DNA from: Armillaria gallica
Taxonomy: Eukaryota > Basidiomycota > Agaricomycetes > Agaricales > Physalacriaceae
Assembly (NCBI GenBank): GCA_037576215.1
Contig: JBANDB010000007.1
Coordinates: 3,937,001-4,001,000, forward strand
Length of the DNA stretch: 64,000 bases
Reading direction: 5' to 3'
Both the position numbers and the translations under genes were made by a program. The notes beneath the pieces are model-generated. The model ran no database searches. It was given only the letters and a program-made list of their open reading frames with translations, and was not told where the DNA came from. The first letter of the stretch is position 1, and each line of letters opens with the position of its first letter. Shown here in pieces: positions 46,900 through 60,300 of this stretch.

Positions 46900-47610
46900 A
46901 GTCATCGCTGAGCTCATAACAGACTTGGCTTGCATGTTCTTCATTACGGTTATCGTCCCACTCCCAATCATTGCGTCTCTAGGTCTGACCAATTTGGCAA
47001 TCTCAGCTGATATGCCCTGGTTTCCCACAATTATAGCATGTAACCTGATTCCTTCCCTTCTTTCCTTCTTCAGACCATGGAATTCTCCCTCGGGTCCTTC
47101 ATACCAGCATTGCCATGTCCCCAGTAGCACTGTCAAAACTTGGCAGGCCGCCTCTCCTTCCTTCCTCATCAATCAAAGCATTTGTCACTACTGATAATGA
47201 ATTGATATCATCTCCTGCAGTGCATAATGATGCTGCAATGCTTGACCAACTCTCATCAAGATTGAAAATCAGAACATCAACAATATCAATGTCCTTGAGC
47301 TTCACTCCGATGGCTTTCAACCTCCCAGCAAGGCTCATAATTCTGCTTATGTAAGTGCAGATCAGTGCCTCGGCATCATGATTGAATCCATAAAACTGCC
47401 ACTTTAGTGCAATTCAGTTGGCACACGAATTCTTTTCATAAATGTTGGCTAGTGCCTTCCATGCTTCTGCTCCATTGGTACACTCCTGAATATACTGGTA
47501 TTGGCTCAAGTCTACAGTCAATCCAATTGTTGTGACATCAGGAAAACCCAGAAGTCGTCTTTTGCATCTTTTCGGTCTTGCACAAGACAAAAAAGATGCC
47601 AAAGACCAAA
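46900..47610 (-). pseudogene. Copia Gag (UBN2-type) with zinc knuckle, frameshifted
   Basis: Three overlapping minus-strand frames chain together: LSQYQYIQECTNGAEAWKAL and NIYEK (about 47540-47420), then MSLAGRLKAIGVKLKDIDIV to LNFDESW-like text and NALIDEEGRR (about 47340-47150), then near 47045 CYNCGKPGHIS followed by a TGA and DC. The first two match the copia Gag capsid core, and the last is a CX2CX4HX4C zinc knuckle broken by a stop. At least one frameshift separates the pieces. It is non-functional. Confidence 0.75.
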
Positions 47611-48978
47611 GACCAAGGGTCTTATAAAAGTAAGGTACATATTCTTGTCAAGACAATTTTGTCTTGGCAAAGATGACATCTTTTCATCTTTTTGTCTTTA
47701 TTTTCATTCATGGTCCAATGGTGTTGGAGAGAAATACTGATATATTGATTTGTATCTACTACAATCAACCGTAACATACAACACTAACACTACAACCATC
47801 TCCACTTCAGAAATAGTACTAGAAAACGATACTGGCTTGCCACCACCACCCGAAATCCTCAGATTCAGCATTACGAGGGTGACTCGCAATCAACCATGGA
47901 TGAATGTTGTACAAGGCATGGATGAGTCCAATTCCTGCTGAGGATAGATGTAAGAGGGATAAGAGTGGTATGATTTAGACGATACGACTGTGCTAGGAGT
48001 ATATCAGTATATTGAATCATCATCAGAAGAATGTACCACAGCAAGGTTTCCTGCAGGCTGGAATAATGTGCACCGCAGAAGGGAGAAATAAAGCTAAATA
48101 GTCTAAACTCAATGGTCAACAATGAGATGAAAGAGAATGGAAGAGCACGTGCCTGCTGGCATGTCCCTTCCTAGAAAACCATCATCGCAGTTTCCACAAT
48201 GGCCCTCCTGGTTTGCACATCTCCTACAGTTCTTGTCAGCTCATATGTATACACCCCCCTACAGCCCTAGTCAGGCCATGCCGCTTCTCCTCTACACCGT
48301 TAGCACAATGTTGGCAGGCTGGAAGGCAATGCAAGAATTAAGTTTAGTACACACAACAAGAGATCCACATGCCTTTGCCCACTTTCATACCACCAGTGTA
48401 TGCCTGAGTGTTTGCGTCATGAATACTAATCTGCTGCAGCCCACAATTGAGCAGCAAAGCTAGGGAGATGGTGAGGAGAGAGGTACTAGGTAGGGAATTG
48501 TGATTGCGCAATTTAGACTCCAAGTCCAAGTCCAACACCACATGCATACGGAGATGCCCGGTGGAGTTTGAAAGAACTTAGCAGATTTTTTGTTACTGTT
48601 CCACTATTCTGCTGTCTACCACTGGTCCCCCGGCGCAACATTGCAACATTGTCTTTTCATGCCGGGTATGCATAGACATTCAATTCCACTATTTCCTCAG
48701 TTCTTCCATGCACTATTCTTATGCAAATAGCCCTCATGTTCATTTTTCCCTTGTCATACTAGACTCTGCTCATAACTTGAAGTTTATCAATACAATACAA
48801 GCACCCTGCTCCAGTTTCAGTCTGAAAACATGCTAACTGTGCAGTCATTTGAAAGAGACCACCCCAATGATAAGATCAGAAAGACACCGAAGACCAGTTT
48901 GCCAAGACCAAGACTCAATCACTCAAGAAAAAGTGGCAGAAAGATAGCTAAAAAAAGACCAAGCTCCATAAGACAAAC

Positions 48979-49176
48979 TCTTGGTTTTGCTGATGGAGTG
49001 CCTCTTAAGACTAGTAAACTCTTCCTCTGGTTTTGCTGCTTGATACTACGAAAACTATCTAGAATGTTCTACTAAACTCATCCATAAGCAATAAGTATTG
49101 GTCCCAAGGTCATCCGGCATCATGCCGACTTGAACCTTCTACACTCTTCTCGTGGCTTCCCACAATATCTCCAACA
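48979..49176 (-). repeat. Copia 5' LTR, partly degraded
   Basis: 49043-49176 is about 90 percent identical to the matching part of the left LTR. Similarity fades toward 48979, where TCTTGG stands in place of TGTTGG. Confidence 0.6.
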
Positions 49177-49580
49177 GAGGATAGTGTCAGTGAGGCCAGG
49201 GATTTCTGAATTCGCATCAGCACAAGTAGAAAACAAAGATAAACGTGCACACACCAGCATCTCCCTGCTTCACAATGACCAACTCAGTACATGGATATCA
49301 GGGCCCACTATGCACCCACAGACAGACTTTTGCTCCCTCTCACCCATCCGGCGAGTGCGATAGCAAGAGTGACCGTCAGCCAACAACAGAAGGATACGGT
49401 AGGGTAGAAGGACACCCTGCTTCATCGAGAAACCCTACTTGTTGTTTCTTCCAGAAACTTATACCTTGAGTTCGTCAGGAATGCTTCAACCTGGGGTGCT
49501 GGGATGTCATTGGCACATAGACCTGCTTGGTTTTTGAATGAGTGGCCTGACCCCTAGGACTGCTGATAAGGAAAGAAGAG
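49177..49580. other. No gene recognised
   Basis: It contains the right GAGGA target duplication and no other supported feature. Confidence 0.4.
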
Positions 49581-50854
49581 GAATGAAGTCAGTGGTTCAC
49601 GGGAGAGGTGAGTCAGTGTGCAGACCGGATGAATCCGGGTTAAGTTGCTTTCTCTGATTCTGTTTCTTCACTTCTCATTTATAGCACTGCTTTACAGCGA
49701 TGCACTCGAATTATTGTTTGAGGCTTCGAGCGAGTGTGAGGTTTGTTCCTCTGTTCTAACCTTGTACGACACTGTGACTAGAGATAATCCTCCACGAATA
49801 TGATACTGCGCTTTCAACATGTCTTTCTCCTTTTCTGCTCATGTCACCATACCCTCGGACCTGGTCAGCGGTGTGCCTGCCTGCCTGCGCATTATGGGAA
49901 ATCTGGACAATTTCAGACCTCAAGGTCACCAGGTGCTTAGCGCTTAGCACTCATGGTTCCACTCCAGCAGGCGAGTCGAGTCGGGACGCATCATCAATGT
50001 TCCAGTGTCATGCCTTGTGCCTCGTACAGCTTCAAATCCACTTTTCTCCATGGTATTTGCCAGCCAGGCATTTCCTACTTTACGATTTTCTCTCTTCTGC
50101 TCTTTATCCATAGCCTTGGCAAGATGTCTGCGAAACGGTTTGCATGTTGACCTTCATCGTTGAGGAGCCAGACTGCTCTCGTTGCTTCTGGCCGATGTAA
50201 CCTTCTCTTTTAGAATTGTTTACGATGTATAGTATCTGGACTAAGATGAAGAGCAAATACTGCAGCTGCAAGACTTTGACGGGAAGGCGACATGGTACGG
50301 CTGAGTACAGTTCACTATAACCGTGTTTGATGCTTGATAAGTTTTAAATAAAAGGTAGTTGATCAAGATACCAATACTCGAATGCGTGAAAAGCAGAATG
50401 TGCTACAGTGGGACGAATACGTGACTAGAGTCTGCCTGCCGATTATATATGCCGTCAGTGCATACTTCTGTTGCGGATGCCGATATGACACTTCTTCAAG
50501 AAACGACAGCACCAGGATGGCCTGGATTTTGACATACATCATGACCTTTCAATATGGAATAGAGCTCTTCTCTTGTGAGGACCTCAATCATCAGTGCTAT
50601 CCTCAACATGATGGAGACATCTATCCCTTCCTGAATGAGGTACGTAGCATTTTGATGTATCCGAGATGAAATTTCGAATACTAAGATCATTTTCACAGTT
50701 AATCTTCTCTAAACACAGTGGTGTAACATCACGATTTGTCTTCATTGCACCTTGTCCATGTGTAATATGAAGAGCTCTTTTCTTGTAATCGTCTCTGTTT
50801 AGTGGCCCTACCACGAAGTGAGTCTCAAGGATTCCCTTTGACTACCCATTTTTC

Positions 50855-50950
50855 CAAAAATCATGTTGGGACTCGAGCCCGTGTATCGCTTCGCCGATAT
50901 GCCAAGAGAGAGGTGAGTATATTCAGTGTCGCTGGTCCCATATTGCTGTG
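50855..50950 (-). repeat. tRNA-like SINE module a, block 3
   Basis: The minus strand reads TTGGCATATCGGCGAAGCG followed by ACGGGCTCGAGTCCC, a near-consensus B box. The 3' part of the module seen in blocks 1 and 2 is missing. Confidence 0.5.
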
Positions 50951-51239
50951 GTGATCCAGTTAGGTAAATGGATCCACGTCTGTAAAGTACATGCTGCCTT
51001 GGAACTTTGTAACATAGTTTGAATCGATGGATTAAAGCTACAGTACACTTCATTGGAATAAAACAACGTGTATTGTTAGAAGATGGAACATGCATAGAAG
51101 TTTGCACTGCATAAGAAATCAATAAGTGTGAGGTCAAAGATGAAAACGAACCGCGAGGTTCAGAAAGAAGTATTGAGTGTGAGTGTTTGCCCAAAGTTAC
51201 AGGAATAGTCAGTCTTCCCGAATACGAGAAGAAGTATGA

Positions 51240-51372
51240 AGCAAAAAGCTTCACAACACTCGCTGTCCGGTATTGAGGAAGGCGTGTGTTGCGATCCTCT
51301 TGCAGGGAATCGAGCCCAATGAGAAGCAATGAGGCCGAAGTTCTCAGATAGGCCATCGGAGAGTTTATGGCT
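51240..51372 (-). repeat. tRNA-like SINE module b, block 3
   Basis: The B-box-like TTGGGCTCGATTCCC on the minus strand matches the consensus exactly in its core. Confidence 0.55.
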
Positions 51373-51734
51373 GTCCTACGACAGTCTATATCACAGCCAA
51401 CCTATCACGTATGCAAAGAGATGCTGGAAGTTGAGGCTGGTACCATGAAGCTTGAAGAGGATCGGAGCGAGAAACGAAGGACGAAGCTCCCTGAATGAAA
51501 AAAAAAAGGGTGAGACGAGCTGGATGGACATGACATGAAGAGATGAAACATACTCACTCAGATTACAGTGCAATATCTCTCGAAAGAATCAAACGTATGG
51601 GACCAGAGTCATCTGGGGCAAGAATTTGTGATTGATACTTGTTATGTTGATGCAGAAGGGATACAAAGAATAACTGGACTTTGGACGTTGAGCCAGAAAT
51701 TAGAACAATGGAGAAAGGATTCATCCTGGACAAA

Positions 51735-51875
51735 AACAATGTGCAACACACACCCTCCCCTTCCTAGGGAGGGCATGCGCTGCGATCCCTCTTGCCGAGA
51801 ATTGAACCCAGCTTGTGGAGCGAATGACACACGTCGCCAATATGCCAACACAGAGCTGACAGGATGAAGGTTCAT
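51735..51875 (-). repeat. tRNA-like SINE module c, block 3
   Basis: It has GCTGGGTTCAATTCTCGGC on the minus strand and CGCCAATATGCCAACACAG on the plus strand, with the hairpin CCCTCCCCTTCCTAGGGAGG beside it. Confidence 0.55.
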
Positions 51876-54029
51876 TCGCATTACATATGTAAACGAGTAA
51901 ACCCTGTGCCCCATGCCCAGGGAGTGTGCAATCGAGTCGATACAGGAGAGCAACGAAAGATAGAAGGAAATAGTCATTAAAAAGAGAGTCCATAATGATG
52001 GCTCGTTTCAACAGCAATGGTTGCCTGATATAGTGGAGAGAATCTCCGTAGAGATCTTGGATATGGCGATGTCGAATGTTATCCGGGGATACTGTCAATG
52101 GCGACTGATATTCTTGCACAGCTCAAGCCTGGAGCGAGCGAGTGAGGGATGCAACGTTGCGAAACATGTCCAGAAGATGCACGGATGTTCGGTTTCGCAT
52201 GAAACTCATAGGTCTGTGAGGGAACACAGCGACAAGGAATAAGGGCAATCTGTGGTGTCTGAAGCTTGGTGGTGCTTTTATGGAATCCACGATACGGTCT
52301 TGTTACATACGCCACTCTGGGAGCATTGCTTGAGAGTCAAGAGTCCTGAAAAGGCAAGTGCGATAGATGCTGCGCTATTGGAGTCCCAGATGATGATTGT
52401 AGTCACCCAAGAAGGCACCTGATCTTTCATTCTATGGACATCAGTGGTGGGTCGAACTGCGGGGGCCCCTCAGCCCTGATTTCTCCTGCTTCTCCAGATC
52501 CTCCTCCAGATCCTTCAAATACGATATGCAGATGTATGGGCCGATAAAAAGTTTGAGTAGATCGTAAATCTACGAGATTGGGGGTAAGATCGAGGTTTGT
52601 TCGTGAAAGGGAGACATAGGCACACACATACAGTCGCTGGTATAGCATCAGTCATCTCAGAGACAACCTATACAGGATGCTAGTCGATGCGATTACATGA
52701 TGTAGGCGCGCAAGTGCATGGGTGTCAGGCTGGGAGAATTGCAGGTTGATTCCACCAGATAGAATCAGCTAATTCACCTTCCATCGCAGAAGAATCAATA
52801 GTCTGCATCCGCGCGTCAATCAAGCGAGGATGATAGGATCATGATGGACTCGACGTGCTGTAGGATATTGGTTTGTTCGGGATGTCATCCAGAGCGATGG
52901 CCATGGAGAATGAGTGTACGCGTCTAAGCCAGGAGTATTGTGATCTCCATAAACGGGAGCATTGAGACGGCTGAGAAATGGAAAACGCACGCAGGTCAGT
53001 GGTGGTTGATGTGTGGATGCCGGGACATGGCTCGGAGTCCGAAAGTCTAAAAGTAGCTTGTGCCACCCGCGTGCTCATCGACATCCTCTTAGCACATCAA
53101 TGCATCACTGGCACCATCGCAAATCCACCTGAATCGACCATGACTTCTTCGGACCACTCCCTCATGCATTAAACCTTGTCGACATACACCTCCTTGCTGT
53201 CCCTCTCTGGAGTGCAATTTATGCAGGGCCTTTGGAAGAGCAACTCGGATAGCGAGACTACCGCCTCCGGACAACCAGTCGTTGCTGATGTTGGAATCAG
53301 CCATAGTCTGGGAGTGCAGACTAGGTTTAATAGATGCAGCTACCCAAGTCACTTTGAGCGAGTGCCGACCACCGGGCAACTCATGGCTCTGTCGCATGTA
53401 GACCCTTCTTGGTGCGTTACTCATTTTCAGGGGTTTATATCCTGTTGATGCAATCTCTAGTATGCATCATCACATCACCTATCTAGCACGCTCTTTGCAC
53501 TGTCAGCACAACTCAGCCTGGCCTTGTCGATGCTTGTCGCAACTCGGACTCTAGACATGGCATGCGCGGACGTGACAAGTGCTCTTCGGCTCTCGAGCTA
53601 CAATCCTTCACATAGACTAGGACGTCAACTAAAACCATGGCACAGGATTTCCGCAACTCATATGAAAGGGCATCTCATTCATCGTGAGTGCGTCGTTGGT
53701 CTACTGGCATATTTTCATTGACCATTTCTAGGCGATTTTTGCTCGTCTTATCATGGTTCCTCCTCGGTTTTCGTATCTATGATATCCCGATGTTGCCCGC
53801 CCGTATGCTTGATTCTGGATCTCATCATTTTTGGCATGCAAGGAGGATTGGACTGCATGAGACTTAGGATTTGCAGAAGGTGTGCTCTCTTTTTATACAT
53901 CTCATTTTCTCACTGATTAAGCCATACCATTCAGGATGCTTGACTCATACATGTCATGAATGCGTACTTCAAGAATCGACATTATCCGTCGGTCAACCAG
54001 AAGGTGAATCCTGAATGTCAGGGACGATG

Positions 54030-54600
54030 ACTTGGACCAATAGATCTTCATCGATGACCTGAATCATGGCGATGTCTGCACTACAGTCATCTCTGTTTGC
54101 CTTTGCATCTCGAAATTTCCCTAACACCGTGATATTCTTCCTCTCCACTCCTCTTCTTCAATCCTGGTTTTCATCTCACCTCACGTGTTACGAGCTGAGC
54201 CTTCTTTTGAGAGTGCTCTTGACCTTGTCTACTCATCAAGTAACGGCACTTTTCCGTCTCTCCCTTACTTCGTGACCTGCCAGTCTGCTTTGGCATCTTC
54301 AAAGTTGTTATCATATGGTATTTTAAAGGGCTGCACCAGCTTTGACTGACGACGCCGTCGTTTTGTCACCGGACTTCAGAACTCATCCAAACTGCGATAC
54401 TCAGGGCCGGATCGGTCTTTTCTTGGCACCCAAGGAGTTGGTCATTGAGCTTACAAGGGACGGCGGTTGTAGTCCCACTCGAAAACTACACGCAATGACT
54501 TGAGGAAGGAGATATGGCTCAGTATATCTTTGTGGACTATCGGGCGACGTGACTGGTACACTCACATCCATGTAAGGTAATTCGATGGTTTTCATGTGCA
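54030..54600 (-). pseudogene. Remnant of an unknown minus-strand gene, block 3
   Basis: Counterpart of 31285-31840. It keeps NITVLGKFRDAKANRDDCSA and DIAMIQVIDED, CKLNDQLLGCQEKTDPALSI, and YMDVSVPVTSPDSPQRYTE. The frames are separated by stops that differ from those in block 1, so the two copies decayed independently or retain undetected introns. Confidence 0.4.
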
Positions 54601-54799
54601 AATGAGCTTACACGTCTTTTTGCTACCAGATATTCCGCATCTATATCATGTTGTTTTTGACAACATGTGTATGAAAATGACATCCTCAAAGGAAGCGATC
54701 TATCAGTCATCTGTTATGGTAGTTTGCTGAAGGTATAAGGCCAGCGCTCGGAGCGACTCCCCATTTGTATCAAAAGTATCGATTTACAGTGATTTTTTT

Positions 54800-57346
54800 T
54801 CTTCTACACCGCTGGTGCATAGATCACGCTCAAAGACATTACGAATTAGAGCTTGTCCTTCACCACTGTTGTCACTCAAGAGGTAATCACTACATTAATT
54901 TTGAGCATAGATCTGCAAAAAATGGGCGTACTACGACTGATGCCTTTGTAATCTCGGACGTTAGGCCTCAAACCCACTGGACAGCAACATACCATCTCGC
55001 TGCGCATTTATACCATGAGAGCTTGCAATCGTGAGATCAATGGCGAGCAGGTTAGGAAGGACAAGGACGTACCATATGACGCCAACTGCTTATAATGAAG
55101 CTTCAAGCGGGATAGGATCATGTATCCAGTGACAAGTTCTCTCCGAAGGCGACTATTTTGGACATGCAAAGCCAAAAAAAAAATACAACATGCGGCCTCT
55201 TTCTCTGAAGGAATGTACATCGCGATTCTTCCCACTTGGTGATCCACTACATAGACGCTTCCCTGGTACGCCATCAGTGGGTTCTATCGTTCGCCAAGAG
55301 TTGCCCCGTTTGTGTAAACCATGTTGCGGCGGCGCACCACAGATAGTCAAATCAGCCAATGCATATCCAGGACGGTCGTCTGAAGCGAGTACACAGATTC
55401 TGTGATGGATGCGGCAGACGTAGCATAACGTTGTGTACAGAACACTTCAGCGGGTTTGATACAGAAGTATAGGCATGCCGGAATTGAAAATGAGCAGTCA
55501 GACCTCTGAGTATCAGAATACACGCACAGAAAGGAGTTGGTGGTTCACGGAGAGGCGTGCGGACTGGATAAACCCGGACTTCCTTGTCACTGACCTTGAT
55601 CAACGCTGCTTATGCTTTCACTGGCATCCGTTTTCCTCAGCCTCCTATAGCGAGCCAGCACAATAAGCACCTGCTGTACTACCACTACAATACATGAACG
55701 CCGTTCCATACTGTCCAAATACCCGCAGAAGAAAACCCAATGCGTTCAAATTATTTTCCGAGCGAGTAACCACGTTCTGCATTGTACAAGGCTGGAGATA
55801 ATCTCGTATGAACGCCATCATTCTGATAACTATGCTATGCTCTTGACGTGCTTGTAGCTGCCCCTGTAGAGGCAATACCCTCCTCCCGCCATACCTCACG
55901 TCCTCCTCATTGCTGAGTCGTCGTTGATGTTCAGCAACTTGATGGTGACGTGCCTGCCTGCACGTTATTTGGAATCTTGGCAATTTTGGGAACCCAGCTG
56001 CTTGCACTCCATTTCAGCGAGCACATCGCTTGCCAGGTTCATGTTGAAGACTCCGAAAGAACTTCACGATCTTTTCAGCAAACTTACATTCTGCTCTTCT
56101 TTGCCAGACCGATGGCGGGATACAACTATCGGCTGCTAGGACTGTCTTTGTCACAGGGCCATTGAGACTGGCAGTGCCATGCATTGCTCGGCTTCCACAA
56201 ACCCGGGTTCCTTCACAAGATGTCTGTGGAATGGGATAAAGTGACCCTCGTCACCGAAGAATCCACTCCAATCTTTGCTTCGACCGCATCCAGCTTGAAC
56301 TTGTTGATTAAAATGAAGGAGAAAATTCTGGCAGCTGCGCGGAAAAGTGATACGGCGAAGGTGAGTGCAATTCACTTTGACCGTGTTTGACACCTAACAA
56401 TACCTGACAATCATTCAAGATCTCGAAATACCTCAGTGCCATGTTCAACATGATGACAATATTTTTTCTCTTATGAGGTATGCATCGCTCTGACCTCAAA
56501 ATACGTGAGATGGAACTGAGATCTCATTTTGCAGAGATGACCAACCTCTTCCAAGCATGGCGGCATAAAACATCATAGCACCTTGTCCGTGTAGTAATCA
56601 AACATCCAACGTCTTCCTTCCTTGTAATTGTTCTGTTTACACCACAAAACCGAATCCTTTAATCGGTGTCTGTCTCATCTTGAGCAGTAACACGATATCA
56701 AGCTCTTTTTGGTGGGTCATTCGAATCACTAAGCTAGATGATCCGTCAGCTGTGGCGCACTCAAGTTACTCACAAAAAGTCAATAACAGTGGGCGGTTGT
56801 AGGGAAAACCGAACATCTTGAATGTGGGAGAGAATTCCCATTTTGTCGACGATCCCCCGATAGCTACCCATGGATCGGCGCTCGGAGCTAATGAAGAAGT
56901 CGCTGTCTATACATGGAGTTCCTCAACACCTCCACAACTTGACCTTACTCGTGACCTCTTCGAATGGGTACCAAGTGTGTAATCTTAGTTGATATCTACA
57001 TTGGCACTAATCATCAGTTACGAATTCGTAGGCTTGCATTTGCCTTCGCGTAATACCACCGAATTGCAGTGTATACTGCTCGAGGGAAAATAGAAAGACG
57101 CTACCGTCAACAGCAGACCACCAGGGGTAGCCGGCATCGGGTCACGGCTATGTGGTTTTCTTTTTCTCGGCTGTGCATACAGCATCTTATCAAAGTCGAA
57201 GCAATGATGCTGTAAGACAAACATCTACCATGTGGTGTATATATGTACAGCACCTTCTCTTCCACTACACCTCCATCGTCGAGCAGTGAGATGGACAAAC
57301 GGTGAGCCCCTTCATTATGGTTTCTAGAATTGCCTGTGCTCATGAA
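54800..57346. other. Mixed duplicated DNA upstream of NACHT copy B; one possible exon
   Basis: The CpG content is higher than in the left half. A plausible plus-strand exon at 56221-56358 (MSVEWDKVTLVTEESTPIFA continuing to AARKSDTAK) ends at a GTGAGT donor, but the next exons could not be linked. A 120-codon minus frame (55645-56007) and a 68-codon minus frame (55153-55359) have no recognised domain. Text at 56960-57070 matches 35965-36075, upstream of copy A. Confidence 0.4.
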
Positions 57347-60300
57347 ATGGTAGATATCGCTTTCGTCGACTCAAAGGTACAGTCACTTCTACATCATATT
57401 CATAGTCTTTTCGCTAAGCGCCGTTATAACCTAGCTATCGAACTACTCGACCTACCCTCAGAATGGGATAAACGGTCGTATTATCTCAAGATCTTTGCGG
57501 GAAATGTCTACAAAAAGACCCAGACGTACAAGGTGAAGAAGAAAGACTGTGGGACAACCTCGACACCCAGATGGACACTCGATCTTGATCTGTAAGGGTG
57601 TTAACATACCACTTGAGTCGCAGCTCATTGCATATCCAGGAGGGATGTCAGAGAATCTGAGACATTTGAAGTGGAAATATATTACCGTCAGGACAAGGGA
57701 GAATATCGAAATCTTGGTTGTTCTGAGGCAATCATCGGAGATATTCTGATTGGTGAAGATGACAGTAAGCACCTTGCATTCTCGGCCATCGGTGTATAAA
57801 CTTTATGTACTAGCTATCATCATACCCATACATGGCAAGCTTTCCTGTGCCAACGCCTCTTTGAAGATCTTCCAGGACGATGCTACAGACTATCCTCCGA
57901 TCACACAATCGGCAAGTGAGGATCAAGACATGTCGGCTACATCCCAGAGCGGTCCATCAAATAGCATCGATCCCATAACACAGACTGCCTCAGATTTGTC
58001 GGGTCTGCAACCCGAGGCGACTTCTGCGAGGTCAGTCGAAAATGGTTGGGCAGCAGCAGGAAAGGTCGTCGAGGACACCATCGAGCCTAATGAACCCTCA
58101 GAATGGATCTCCAAATTCACCGATGGGATCGATACTGTGAAGAGCATGATTGATGCAGTCAAGAGCGTGAGCAGGTTCCTTGCGATCAATTTCTAGATTC
58201 TAATTGCGCACTCTCAGCTACATCCTGCCGCCTCAATAGCATTGGACATCGTTTTTGCTTGTGTTAATGCAAGTACCGGCCTTGTTCGAAGCAAGAAGAC
58301 AAGCTTATTGTGGCTTTTTGAATAGATCTTGAAGCAACAGGCAGAACAAGATAAAACCATACTCCAACTGTACGAAGCGATGATTATGGCTTACAAGGAT
58401 GCGAGCAACAATTGCAAGCTGTGGCAGCGCAAGCAGCTGGAGCCAAGCTATATAGCACTGTTCCAGATCACCAACGAGTGCGGGATGTTCATCAGAGGAT
58501 ATGCGAAGAAAAACTGCAACAGTGTGTCCGTCGACCCTTTCCAAATAACTGATATCTAAGACCTTTTTCAGAGCGCTTCTTTTCATTGGACGTGAAGCAG
58601 AAAGCGGAAGAATTTATTCAAGGATTTACAAATTTGCGCAAGCAGTCGGGATCGGATGTAGCAAAAGACGGTCTTGTCGTAACATTGGGTGTTGGAGCCA
58701 AGGTTGATACATTAGGTATGTCTCTTCGAATCGCTCAAAAATGTGCTCTAAACCAATCTGAGTAGCTATGCAGCCATTACTCCAGGATCTAAAGCCTGGA
58801 CAGGAGCTTGGTCCAAAATCACTGTGCATGACTGGTACATGCACGGAAACAATCAACTCCTTGGTGTCATGGATTGTGGACTGCGACAACAGCGTCCTTT
58901 GGTGTAGCGGTCTGGCGGGAACGGGCAAAAGCTCGCTTGTCAGCACCCTGCATGATCTTCTCAGCTTTCATATGGGCAGCTGCAGTCGCCTTGGTGCTTT
59001 CATTCGATATGACAGAACCTTATACCGGAACTCATCAGAACTCATCATGTCCATTGCCTACTCTTTGGGCATGTTCGATCAGCACATAGGCGAGGCTATC
59101 GCCAATGCTTTACATATATCCCATGCTACAGTTAAAATGGCACCATCCCAATCCTCTACCCAGCTTCAACTCCTCATGCAGAAGCCATTGGCGATGATTC
59201 CAGAATTACAAGATGAAGGGCCATTGGTTGTCATCATTGATGGTCTTGATGAAAGTGATGTGTCGGAAGATTTGCTGAAAGTGCTTGCGGATGGATTTGG
59301 ACCTGAACTGCCATTCATGCAGCTCATTATCTCAAGTCAGCCCGAGGAAAAGATTGCTCAGGTTCTCAAGGACCACCCATATCTCCATCGCTATCCTTTA
59401 GATACCTCTTCAAATGAGGTTAAACAGGACATACAGTACTTCATCTGGCAGCACTTTTCCAGCATCAACGGCAAGAGTGTCTGGGGCACCCACAATAAGG
59501 AAGATGTTATCACTTCACTGGCTGAGCGGGCGAGCGGGCTGTTCATATGGGTGGCCACGGTCTGTTCATTCCTGTGCGGTCTTCCCTGTCTTCGGAGGCT
59601 CAATGTGTTACTTGAGACTACGATTCCAGCGAATGCAACGGCGGCCCTGACAATTCTATATCGAACGGCGCTGAATACCATCGTATCAGAAGTGACAGGA
59701 GAGGATGAAGATGTCCAGCAATGGATTCGTGCAGTATTAGGTGCCCTGATTGTTCGCAAAGGCAACATGACGGTGCCCATGCTTCCTGAGCTTGTTCTTC
59801 CAGAAGGAGAAGGAGACTCTTTAGCGCAGCCTATCGTTGACACATTAGGAAGCGTGGTACGAGAGGATGAAGATGGGAACCTGGAGCTTATACACAAATC
59901 ATTCAATGACTTTCTCCAGGATCAGGGCAGATGTGGTGATAGATGGTTCGTAGATGTCAAGGAGCATGAACAGGAGCTTACTCGGCGATGTGTGTCATTT
60001 TTGACATCGTTTTTCAAAAATTGGACACCAACCACAGTTCAACTTGAACCTGTTCATTCAAACATCGATGTAAAGGAGACCATACAGGATTGCTACCGCC
60101 ATGTTGTGCCATCCCACATTGGAGATTATGCTGTGAATGTTCTACAGTGGCATCCTGATGCCTTCATTGAGCTTGGGAGCGACACTTACCGATCCTTGTT
60201 TGATCGTTACTTCTTGTTCTGGCTTGAAATACTCTATGCCTTTGACTCTCAGCCATATCTATGCAAAGGACTTCTTAAGGTGATTTCTGTGGTCAACATA

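Larger units (their letters stand above)
46396..49176 (-). mobile_element. Ty1/copia retrotransposon remnant, pol deleted
   Basis: The LTRs' 134-bp homologous parts lie at 46490-46623 and 49043-49176. The outer ends TGTTGG and CCAACA are flanked by an exact 5-bp duplication GAGGA (46391-46395 and 49177-49181). A purine tract GTGGGGGAG next to the left LTR on the minus strand and the gag frame both give minus orientation. The 2.78-kb span carries only gag, with no reverse transcriptase or integrase. The leader between the right LTR and gag is unusually long (~1.4 kb), so other insertions or rearrangements are likely. Confidence 0.75.
49580..54800 (+). repeat. Segmental duplication block 3
   Basis: Third copy of the block, somewhat more GC- and CpG-rich than blocks 1 and 2 and therefore probably less decayed by C-to-T change. 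Its first 200 bp (GGTTCACGGGAGAGG, CGGATGAATCCGGG) recurs at 55545-55580, marking a fourth partial copy. The 182-codon minus frame at 50808-51356 is partly translated tRNA-like repeat and is not taken as a gene. Confidence 0.7.

Noticed and set aside
50808..51356. 182-codon minus frame in block 3
   Set aside because: Part of it is translated tRNA-like module, and the frame is not kept in blocks 1 and 2.
55645..56007. 120-codon minus frame as a gene
   Set aside because: No domain or linked exons; it may be chance in a more GC-rich stretch.
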